5,095 bases of DNA, from the NCBI GenBank assembly GCA_903918325.1, contig CAIXDY010000183.1, positions 1 through 5,095 on the forward strand. Direction: 5' to 3'. Made by a program: the position numbers and the translations under genes. This document shows positions 1 to 5,095 of the stretch, piece by piece. Source of the stretch: an uncultured Actinomycetes bacterium. GTDB taxonomy: Bacteria; Actinomycetota; Actinomycetes; Nanopelagicales; Nanopelagicaceae. The notes under the pieces are model-generated. The model had not been told where the DNA came from, searched no databases, and saw only the letters and a list, made by a program, of their open reading frames with translations. Each line of letters opens with the position of its first letter. The stretch's first letter is position 1.

Positions 1-2
1 TA

Positions 3-542
3 TTTTGCGTAACTGCTTGCTTAACTTCATGCTCACGCATGATGTATGCATTCTCACGCGATGGCGCAGTACCAGGGGGAAGACTCTGGAAGAAAGTTAA
101 TAAGCACCATGTGCCACTTAACGCTGTGCTTGCATCAGCTGTTGGTGGAGTAGCGCTCACATTGCCTGCATTGTGGAAATCACCATCAGGTGCTCCAACG
201 GCTTTCTATGCAGTTGTTTCTGTCTGTGTTATTTCTTTGTACTTAGCATTCATGATTCCAATTTATTATCGCCTCAAGGCTGGAGATAGTTTCAAGCCAG
301 GTGCATGGACTCTTGGTTCAAAGTACAAGTGGATGGGAAGTATCGCTGTTGCAGAAATTGCAATTATTTCGATCTACTTCATTTTGCCATTTGCGCCAGC
401 AGGTACTCCAGGTAATAAAGACTTTACTTGGACTGCAGTTAACTATGCTCCAATCATTACTGGTGGAGCTTTGATAGTTCTTTGGATCTGGTGGAACCTA
501 TCTGCAAAGAAATGGTTCAAGGGTCCAGTCTCTAACCTATAA
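3..542 (+). CDS. APC-superfamily amino acid/amine permease, C-terminal part (5' truncated)
   Basis: This is an inner-membrane secondary transporter of the amino acid-polyamine-organocation superfamily, cut by the left edge. The frame is open from base 3 (179 residues visible). The first ATG at 39 is internal, because the conserved stretch SRMMYAFSRDGAVPG (residues about 11-25) already starts before it. That stretch is characteristic of the cytoplasmic loop after TM8 in BAT/GABA-permease-like APC proteins. Four hydrophobic segments follow (about residues 38-58, 63-87, 106-130 and 150-168), fitting TM9-TM12. They are followed by a short basic tail with WFKGP, typical of the C-terminus of this group. 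The substrate cannot be read from the fragment. Its place directly upstream of a gamma-glutamyl-amine ligase and an aldehyde dehydrogenase suggests an amine or amino acid such as putrescine, GABA or ethanolamine (inference). A strong terminator separates it from the next gene, so it belongs to a separate transcript. Confidence 0.88.
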   Translation, partial: FCVTACLTSCSRMMYAFSRDGAVPGGRLWKKVNKHHVPLNAVLASAVGGVALTLPALWKSPSGAPTAFYAVVSVCVISLYLAFMIPIYYRLKAGDSFKPGAWTLGSKYKWMGSIAVAEIAIISIYFILPFAPAGTPGNKDFTWTAVNYAPIITGGALIVLWIWWNLSAKKWFKGPVSNL

Positions 543-543
543 A

Positions 544-557
544 AGAGTTATAACTCT
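544..557. repeat. 14-bp perfect palindrome just after the permease stop
   Basis: AGAGTTA followed directly by TAACTCT is a perfect inverted repeat starting 2 bases after the permease stop codon. It could form a 5-bp hairpin with a TATA loop, or be a protein-binding dyad. It lies only 3 bases before the terminator stem and about 80 bases upstream of the synthetase start, so either reading is possible. The function is unknown and chance is possible at this length. Confidence 0.4.
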
Positions 558-560
558 CAC

Positions 561-599
561 AAATCCCCCCGTACGAAATGTGCGGGGGGGATTTTTTTT
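561..599 (+). terminator. Strong intrinsic terminator after the permease
   Basis: The left arm AAATCCCCCC (561-570) pairs perfectly with GGGGGGATTT (585-594). After a single bulged G (584), the pairing continues inward as GTAC (571-574) with GTGC (580-583, one G-U), leaving a 5-base loop at 575-579. A run of eight T (592-599) follows and overlaps the end of the stem. This is a canonical rho-independent terminator for the permease transcript. The A-run at 561-563 gives only a short U-tract in the other direction, and no gene reads in from that side, so it probably serves the + strand. Confidence 0.93.
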
Positions 600-626
600 A
601 CCCTAGATTTTAAAGCGCAAAATCGT

Positions 627-640
627 TAGGCTATCGGCTA
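627..640 (+). promoter_or_regulatory. Putative leaderless promoter (-10 TAGGCT) of the synthetase gene
   Basis: TAGGCT at 627-632 matches the actinobacterial -10 pattern TANNNT. The ATG at 640 begins 7 bases after it, so transcription would be expected to start at or next to the A of the start codon. No Shine-Dalgarno-like GGAGG/GAAAGG is found between the terminator and 640, which agrees with a leaderless mRNA. No convincing -35 is visible in 600-612. The whole promoter has to fit in the roughly 40 bases after the terminator. This is inference from motif position only. Confidence 0.55.
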
Positions 641-1998
641 TGACATCCATGACGATTGCTGATTTAACCGCCAAAATTAAGAGCGGTGAGATAGATACCG
701 TTGTAGTAGCTATGACCGATATGCAAGGCCGTCTGACTGGCAAGCGTATTCATGGTCAATTTTTCCTAGATGAAGTGCTCAAGCATGGAACCGAGGGTTG
801 TAACTATTTACTTGCAGTCGATGTCGATATGAATACCGTTGACGGCTATGAAATGTCATCATGGGAGCGCGGTTACAGCGACTTTGCTTTAGTCCCAGAT
901 ATGGACACGCTTCGCTTAATTGATTGGCAAGAAGGCGCCGCCCTAGTTTTAGCTGATGTGCAATGGCTCGATCACACCGATGTTGTGGCCTCTCCACGTC
1001 AGATTCTGCGCAAGCAAGTCAAAGCGCTCAATGACGCTGGCATGGAAGCTATGTGTGGAACGGAACTTGAATTTGTAGTTTATAAAGATACATACGAAGA
1101 GGCTTGGAATAAGGGCTATAAGAATTTGATTCCAGTGAATCAGTACAACGTGGATTATTCAATTATGGGTGGATCACGAATCGAGCCACTTCTTCGCAGA
1201 ATTCGTCTTGCTATGGCTAAAGCTGGCATGACCGTGGAATCAGTTAAAGGTGAATGTAACTTTGGCCAGCATGAGATTGCTTTCAAATACTCTGATGCGC
1301 TTTCAAACTGCGATAACCATGTTATTTACAAGAATGGTGCAAAAGAGATTGCCGCCCAAGATGGTTACGCCTTAACTTTTATGGCTAAACCAAATGAGAA
1401 AGAAGGAAACTCTTCGCACATTCATCTATCGTTTCGCGGACTAGATGGAAAAATGGTGATGGCCGATGATTCCGATAAGGAGCAAGGGTTAAGCGATCTT
1501 GGTCGCCAATTCATTGCTGGCCAGATTGCGCATATGCGCGAGATGTCACTTCTATTTGCACCCAACATCAACTCTTATAAGCGTTATGTGCCTGGCTCAT
1601 TTGCACCTACAGCTATCCGTTGGGGACGTGATAATCGCACCTGTGCGTTGCGCTTAGTTGGAAAGGGCCCAAGTTTGCGCCTTGAAAACCGTGTGGCTGG
1701 CGGCGATGTAAATCCTTATTTAGCTGTTTCGGGAATTATTGCCGCTGGATTAGATGGAATTAAAAACAAGATGGTTCTAGAGCCGGCCTTCACCGGTAAT
1801 GCCTATGTCTCAGATTCAGCGCGAGTTCCTTCATCAATGAATGAATCACTGGCGTTATGGGAAAACTCGGCTTGGGTAAAAGAAACATTTGGCGCAGAGG
1901 TTCAAGCACATTATGCAAACATGGCCAAGATTGAAATTGCCGCATATGGCAAAGCAATCACCGATTGGGAATTAGTCCGTAACTTCGAAAGGTTCTAA
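640..1998 (+). CDS. Glutamine synthetase-like gamma-glutamyl-amine ligase (GlnA3/GlnA4/PuuA-type)
   Basis: This cytoplasmic ATP-dependent ligase of the glutamine synthetase superfamily (452 aa, usual length) joins glutamate to an amine. A beta-grasp N-domain (about 14-110) is followed by the catalytic domain (about 115-450). Visible active-site motifs are TELEF (E142, E144), GECNFGQHEI (E205, E212), GNSSHIHLSF (H260, H262), NSYKRYVPG (R315), RWGRDNR (R330, R333) and LRLENR (E349, R351) with NPYLA. The NLYDLP adenylylation motif of housekeeping GlnA is absent. The DGSS loop that binds ammonium in true GS is replaced by CNYLLAVDVDM (54-64). Both points favour a gamma-glutamylpolyamine or gamma-glutamylethanolamide synthetase over ammonia-assimilating GS. 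The start at 640 is chosen for its spacing from the -10; ATG 649 is possible. The aldehyde dehydrogenase follows after 6 nt, almost certainly in the same operon. The exact amine is unknown. Confidence 0.9.
   Translation: MTSMTIADLTAKIKSGEIDTVVVAMTDMQGRLTGKRIHGQFFLDEVLKHGTEGCNYLLAVDVDMNTVDGYEMSSWERGYSDFALVPDMDTLRLIDWQEGAALVLADVQWLDHTDVVASPRQILRKQVKALNDAGMEAMCGTELEFVVYKDTYEEAWNKGYKNLIPVNQYNVDYSIMGGSRIEPLLRRIRLAMAKAGMTVESVKGECNFGQHEIAFKYSDALSNCDNHVIYKNGAKEIAAQDGYALTFMAKPNEKEGNSSHIHLSFRGLDGKMVMADDSDKEQGLSDLGRQFIAGQIAHMREMSLLFAPNINSYKRYVPGSFAPTAIRWGRDNRTCALRLVGKGPSLRLENRVAGGDVNPYLAVSGIIAAGLDGIKNKMVLEPAFTGNAYVSDSARVPSSMNESLALWENSAWVKETFGAEVQAHYANMAKIEIAAYGKAITDWELVRNFERF
1987..1992 (+). promoter_or_regulatory. 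Weak ribosome binding site candidate for the aldehyde dehydrogenase
   Basis: GAAAGG lies inside the last codons of the synthetase gene, with 12 bases between it and the GTG at 2005. The match to the anti-Shine-Dalgarno sequence is partial and the spacing is long. Ribosomes finishing the upstream gene 6 nt before the GTG could reinitiate, so translational coupling may matter more than this site. Confidence 0.3.
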
Positions 1999-2004
1999 AC
2001 CACA

Positions 2005-3363
2005 GTGTCTACTTCATACGATGTAATCAACCCTGCCAATGAACAGATCGTTAAGAATGTTCCGCATTTAGATTTAGCCCAAACCGATGCGGTAATTGCT
2101 AAAGCGCAGAAAGCTTTTGAAAGTTGGAGGAATGTTGCACCGGGTGAGCGTGCACGTTTACTGCGAGCATTTTCACAAATTGTCACCGAACACCGAGAAG
2201 AATTAGCTCAACTTGAAATTACTAATTCTGGCCATACACGTGGAAATGCTTTGTGGGAAGCCGACAATGTTGCAAACACACTTATGTATTACTCAGCGGC
2301 CCCTGAACGTTTATTTGGTAAGCAGATTCCAGTTGCTGGTGGCGTAGATATAACTTTCAAAGAGCCACTAGGCGTTGTTGGAATTATCGTTCCTTGGAAC
2401 TTTCCGATGCCTATCGCGGGATGGGGTTTTGCTCCAGCACTTGCTGCTGGAAATACTGTCGTCCTTAAGCCCGCTGAGTACACACCGCTGACTGCAATTC
2501 GCCTTGGTGAGTTAGCTTTACTTGCCGGAATTCCAGAAGGTGTTCTCAATATCTTGCCTGGAAAGGGAAGCGTTGTCGGTAATCGCTTTGTCACTCATCC
2601 ATTAGTGCGCAAAGTCGGATTTACTGGCTCCACTCAAGTTGGAAAACAAATCATGGCCGGTTGCGCCGACCAAGTGAAGCGCGTAACTCTTGAGTTAGGT
2701 GGCAAGAGTGCAAACATAATTTTCGCCGATGCCGATATTGAAAAAGCTGCAGCTAGCGCGCCAGGCGCGGTCTTTGATAATGCGGGTCAAGATTGCTGTG
2801 CTCGCTCTCGCATCTTGGTTCAAAAATCTGCTTTTGATTCATTCATGGAGCATTTTGAAGTCGCAGTGAAGAAATTCCGTGTAGAAGATCCAAATCTGGC
2901 AACGGCTGATATGGGTCCGCTAATTTCAAAAAAGCAGTTTGATGTTGTCGAATCATATTTAGATGAAAAGATTGCTTTTCAAGGTTCTGCCCCATCAGGT
3001 CCCGGATTCTGGATGCCACCAACAGTATTGCTACCTAAGAATGCCCAAGCAAAATCTTGGCGTGAAGAAATCTTTGGTCCAGTTGTATCTGTGTTAACTT
3101 TTGAAGATGAGGCTGAAGGTATTGCAATGGCCAATGACAGTGAATATGGCTTATCTGGTTCCATCTGGACGCGCGATATTGGTAGAGCTCTAAGAGTTTC
3201 GCGTGCAATTGAAACTGGTGCACTTTCAGTTAATTCAAACTCTTCAGTTCGTTACTGGACGCCTTTTGGTGGATTTAAGCAATCTGGTTTAGGCCGTGGA
3301 CTTGGTCCAGATGCCGTTGATTCTTATACCGAATTGAAGAACGTATTTATTTCTAACGACTAA
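2005..3363 (+). CDS. NAD(P)-dependent aldehyde dehydrogenase (PuuC/betaine-aldehyde-dehydrogenase-like)
   Basis: This soluble ALDH-superfamily enzyme (452 aa) oxidises an aldehyde to the acid. All catalytic elements are present: PWNFP with N132, VLKPAE with cofactor-binding K155, GFTGST (206-210) at the Rossmann turn, LELGGKS with general base E230, the nucleophile in GQDCC (C264, followed by a second cysteine C265), EEIFGP with E355, and PFGGFKQSGLGR near the C-terminus. It is 20-50 residues shorter than common 475-500 aa ALDHs. Much of the difference lies between GPLIS (305) and PPTVL (338), where the linker is compact (FQGSAPSGPGFW). I recall similar compact linkers in actinobacterial relatives. 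The GTG at 2005 puts MSTSYDVINPANE at the expected N-terminus. With the upstream ligase it would plausibly oxidise a gamma-glutamyl-aminoaldehyde, or an aldehyde derived from the amine (inference). The gene ends directly against the stop of the convergent gene. Confidence 0.93.
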   Translation: MSTSYDVINPANEQIVKNVPHLDLAQTDAVIAKAQKAFESWRNVAPGERARLLRAFSQIVTEHREELAQLEITNSGHTRGNALWEADNVANTLMYYSAAPERLFGKQIPVAGGVDITFKEPLGVVGIIVPWNFPMPIAGWGFAPALAAGNTVVLKPAEYTPLTAIRLGELALLAGIPEGVLNILPGKGSVVGNRFVTHPLVRKVGFTGSTQVGKQIMAGCADQVKRVTLELGGKSANIIFADADIEKAAASAPGAVFDNAGQDCCARSRILVQKSAFDSFMEHFEVAVKKFRVEDPNLATADMGPLISKKQFDVVESYLDEKIAFQGSAPSGPGFWMPPTVLLPKNAQAKSWREEIFGPVVSVLTFEDEAEGIAMANDSEYGLSGSIWTRDIGRALRVSRAIETGALSVNSNSSVRYWTPFGGFKQSGLGRGLGPDAVDSYTELKNVFISND

Positions 3364-4092
3364 TTAAACAGTGCGTATTGGCGCGGTTGCGATTCGATCA
3401 AGAAATTGATCTACTAAATCGTAGCCGCGCTGATTACTTTGTGCCTCGAGTTTTTTAGTGTCGGCACGAAGTTGATCGACGACGACGCCTTCGGATTCAA
3501 CTTCGGCACAGCCACCATCCATAGCTAGCCACATATCGAGAACTTCGGAGTCAATCTCTGGGTGAAACTGCAAACCTAATGTGCGACCAAAGTGATACGC
3601 CTGCGGACAAAGCTCAGTTCGTGCAATTTCAGTTGCTCCTGGTGGCACAGTGAAGCGATCCCAGTGATATTGAAACCATGGGCCAGAAGGAATCAAAGTT
3701 TCATCGTCGCTATCAATGGAATACCAACCAAGTTCAGCACGTGGAGATCTAGAAACAGTCCCACCAAGAACACGCGACATGAGTTGTCCCCCGAAACATA
3801 TTCCTAGAACTGGAATACCTGCGTTGTGAACTTCGCGCATTTTTTCAACTTGAGGCAGTAACCAATTACCAATAGCGGCATCGTCATAAGCAGCATAGGG
3901 AGCCCCCATCACAACTACTACATCAAAGGCTAGTAAATCTGGCCAGATTGGCGTTACGTTTGGTTTGTTAGCGTGCTCTTCGTCAACGATTATGAAACGT
4001 GTGATTTCATATCCACGTTTTTCAAATTGCTTCCAAATCGGGCCACCAGCCGACACATGGTCATGCTCAATAAAGATAACGCGCTTAGACAT
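3364..4092 (-). CDS. Class I glutamine amidotransferase (GMP-synthase-GATase-like), stand-alone
   Basis: This is a 242-residue single-domain class I GATase (triad family), cytoplasmic. The nucleophile elbow is GICFGGQL with C99, and the His/Glu pair is in GLQFHPEID (H177, E179). VMGAPYAAYDD (61-71) corresponds to the oxyanion-side loop, and QYHWDRFTVP (141-150) is typical of GuaA-like stand-alone members. It therefore hydrolyses a gamma-glutamyl amide bond, but the natural substrate is unknown. It lacks the peptidase-C26 signature of PuuD, so it is not a clear gamma-Glu-GABA hydrolase, though a deglutamylation role beside a glutamyl-amine ligase is conceivable. The ATG at 4092 is preferred because MSKRVIFIEHDH starts the first beta strand. 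A GTG at 4134 would overlap the desaturase gene and add an unconserved-looking leader. There is no Shine-Dalgarno (CCCCC directly precedes the ATG). The 10-nt gap to the upstream desaturase implies one operon and coupled translation. Confidence 0.9.
   Translation of the reverse strand: MSKRVIFIEHDHVSAGGPIWKQFEKRGYEITRFIIVDEEHANKPNVTPIWPDLLAFDVVVVMGAPYAAYDDAAIGNWLLPQVEKMREVHNAGIPVLGICFGGQLMSRVLGGTVSRSPRAELGWYSIDSDDETLIPSGPWFQYHWDRFTVPPGATEIARTELCPQAYHFGRTLGLQFHPEIDSEVLDMWLAMDGGCAEVESEGVVVDQLRADTKKLEAQSNQRGYDLVDQFLDRIATAPIRTV
3381..3430 (+). terminator. Long hairpin past the aldehyde dehydrogenase stop, inside the convergent gene (non-canonical terminator or 3' stabiliser)
   Basis: GCGCGGTTGCGAT (3381-3393) pairs with ATCGTAGCCGCGC (3418-3430) as 13 continuous pairs, two of them wobble (U3387-G3424 and G3389-U3422). 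After a 2x6 internal loop, GATCAA (3396-3401) pairs perfectly with TTGATC (3406-3411) around a GAAA tetraloop. The structure begins 17 bases after the aldehyde dehydrogenase stop. It is followed by TGATTACTTTGTG, which is not a real U-tract, so it is not a classical intrinsic terminator. In minus-strand RNA the two wobbles become A-C/C-A mismatches, so the structure favours the + strand transcript. It occupies codons of the amidotransferase C-terminus. The role is inferred. Confidence 0.5.
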
Positions 4093-4102
4093 GGGGGCAA
4101 TA

Positions 4103-5061
4103 TTACTTAATAATTCGAAGTGGTTGCTGACCACGCGCGATTAAGCGCTCAAAATGTATTTCGCGCTTTTCATTAAAACGATTAGATTCCAGCGTCGTCT
4201 TTTCAAGAAAAGCGGCCAGTTCATCTCGCGCAACCAGACCGTCACCGCTCAGGTCAGTTCTACCAAAAACATCCCAAGCCCGAAGCACCGGTGCAACAAC
4301 TTCTTCCAAATGTTGCTGCATGTCATAAATTCCAGCTAGCGCAATCTGCACCGCTTTTCGCCCAAAGCCTGGCATGTTTGCACCCGGCATATCAAAATTC
4401 GTTACAACATCGGCAATCGCCCGCATTGATGCATTTGGCTCCATATCAAGGGCTGCACTTAAAGTATTGCGATAGAACAACATATGTAGATTTTCATCTA
4501 AAGAAACACGCTGCATCATTCCTTCTGCGATTGGATCATCAGAAATTTTGCCGGTATTGCGGTGAGAAATTCTTGTCGCTAACTCTTGAAAAGAAACATA
4601 GGCAATAGTGTGCAACATGTCGTTTTCATATGGTGTCTGATAACCAAGTGACATGTGCGCCATGCGTAAATCCTCAAGTTCATATGGATCTACTCCACGT
4701 GTTGCCATTAAATAATCGCGAATTACGATGCTGTGTCGAGCTTCTTCAGCGGTCCACCGTTCAATCCACGTACCCCAAGCACCATCACGGCCCATCGAAA
4801 GCGCAATTTCGGTGTGATAACTCGGTAAATTATCTTCAGTTAAAAGATTAAGAATGAGCGAATCTTGAGCGACGGGTGTCAATCTAGAATCTTTAGCTTC
4901 CCACGCGTCACCATTTAATGGGCCAGCAAAATTGCGGCCTTCAGACCATGGGACATACTCGTGTGGATACCAATTCTTTTGAACGCTTAAATGCCGTTCT
5001 AATTCAACGCCTACGACAGGTTCTAGATCTCGAATGAGTCGAGCTTGAATTGCTTTGCTGT
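4103..5061 (-). CDS. desA: Acyl-[ACP] desaturase, DesA1/DesA2-like (5' end missing at contig edge)
   Basis: This is a soluble ferritin-like di-iron desaturase (fatty acid desaturase type 2) that introduces a double bond into acyl-ACP. About 318 genuine residues are visible. Counting from the GTG at 5077, iron ligands fit TEDNLP (E81), EEARH (E112, H115), QELATRISHRNTG (E165) and DENLH (E195, H198). NWYPHEYVPWSEG near the N-terminus and DEVV-like LEEVVAPVLRAW near the C-terminus match mycobacterial DesA1 as I recall it (338 aa), so only a few N-terminal residues should be missing. The frame can be read to a GTG at 5077, but its first six codons (MCLPIY) come wholly or partly from adapter DNA, so that start is false. 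The first fully genomic codon is Ser at 5059-5057. An EF-hand-like loop, DLSGDGLVARDE, sits at about 275-286. The gene is followed after 10 nt by the amidotransferase. Confidence 0.93.
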
Positions 5062-5095
5062 AGATCGGAAGGCACACGTCTGAACTCCAGTCACA
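5062..5095. other. Illumina TruSeq adapter read-through (non-biological)
   Basis: From 5062 to the end the sequence is the standard TruSeq index-adapter start AGATCGGAAG, then GCACACGTCTGAACTCCAG, then TCACA. The only difference from the known adapter is one missing A after 5071 (AGATCGGAAGAGC expected, AGATCGGAAGGC seen). This is contaminating library DNA left on the contig end. It should be trimmed before any gene calling. Confidence 0.98.

Noticed and set aside
779..997. Minus-strand open frame of 72 codons inside the synthetase gene
   Set aside because: It lies opposite a strongly conserved coding region, has no recognisable domain and no ribosome site; it is a shadow.
640..1998. Housekeeping glutamine synthetase GlnA1
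   Set aside because: It has no NLYDLP adenylylation motif, no DGSS ammonium loop, and sits in an operon with an aldehyde dehydrogenase.
1991..2001. GGTT-CTA-AACC mini hairpin around the synthetase stop codon
   Set aside because: A 4-bp stem with a 3-base loop is too short to distinguish from chance, and the genes appear co-transcribed.
2289..2594. Minus-strand open frame of 101 codons inside the aldehyde dehydrogenase gene
   Set aside because: It is the antisense of the conserved cofactor-binding region and its proline/serine-rich content is typical of antisense frames.
3364..4092. Amidotransferase as PuuD (gamma-Glu-GABA hydrolase)
   Set aside because: The nucleophile elbow GICFGGQL and the HWDRF segment point to the GMP-synthase-like GATase group rather than peptidase C26; only the context would support PuuD function.
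4092..4134. Upstream GTG start for the amidotransferase, giving 14 extra residues overlapping the desaturase
   Set aside because: There is no ribosome site, the extra residues do not look like part of the fold, and the internal ATG places the first beta strand at the usual position.
4291..4608. Plus-strand open frame of 105 codons opposite the desaturase
   Set aside because: It contains cysteine/histidine clusters but is exactly antisense to the di-iron core, where His/Glu codons produce such residues; no start signals are visible.

Overview
The window is a stretch of ordinary metabolic genes with moderate GC (mid-40s % by eye, not computed). It most likely comes from an actinobacterium with a small, compact genome, for example a freshwater acI/Nanopelagicales-type lineage. 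Three things suggest this: the acyl-ACP desaturase strongly resembles mycobacterial DesA1/DesA2, the glutamine-synthetase-like protein resembles the actinobacterial GlnA3/GlnA4 group, and gene spacing is extremely tight with what looks like a leaderless promoter. The lineage is inference from recalled family sequences, not from a search. Both edges cut through genes. The last 34 bases are a sequencing adapter, so the window looks like a whole short contig or a contig end.

Layout. Bases 3-542 (+) hold the C-terminal third of an APC-superfamily amino acid/amine permease. A small palindrome follows its stop, then a textbook intrinsic terminator (561-599). A putative leaderless promoter (-10 at 627-632) drives a two-gene unit on the + strand: a glutamine synthetase-like gamma-glutamyl-amine ligase (640-1998) and, 6 nt later, an NAD(P)-dependent aldehyde dehydrogenase (2005-3363). 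The aldehyde dehydrogenase stop codon directly abuts the stop codon of a convergent gene, with no base between them (TAATTA, 3361-3366). On the - strand, a DesA-type acyl-ACP desaturase (4103 to the contig edge) is followed 10 nt later by a class I glutamine amidotransferase (3364-4092).

How the genes fit together. Permease, glutamate-amine ligase and aldehyde dehydrogenase look like uptake and gamma-glutamylation-dependent catabolism of an amine (polyamine, ethanolamine or similar). The logic matches the Puu pathway of enterobacteria and the GlnA3/GlnA4 routes of Streptomyces. The amine oxidase/transaminase step is not in the window. The nearby amidotransferase could be the deglutamylating hydrolase, but it is of the GMP-synthase-like rather than PuuD type and is arranged with a fatty-acid desaturase gene, so that link is tentative.

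The points most worth a second look are: adapter read-through that creates a false N-terminus on the desaturase; a long RNA hairpin just past the aldehyde dehydrogenase stop, embedded in the coding end of the convergent gene, whose two imperfect pairs are G-U wobbles only in the + strand RNA; and the replaced ammonium-site loop of the synthetase. I found no defence system, mobile element, CRISPR array or RNA gene.
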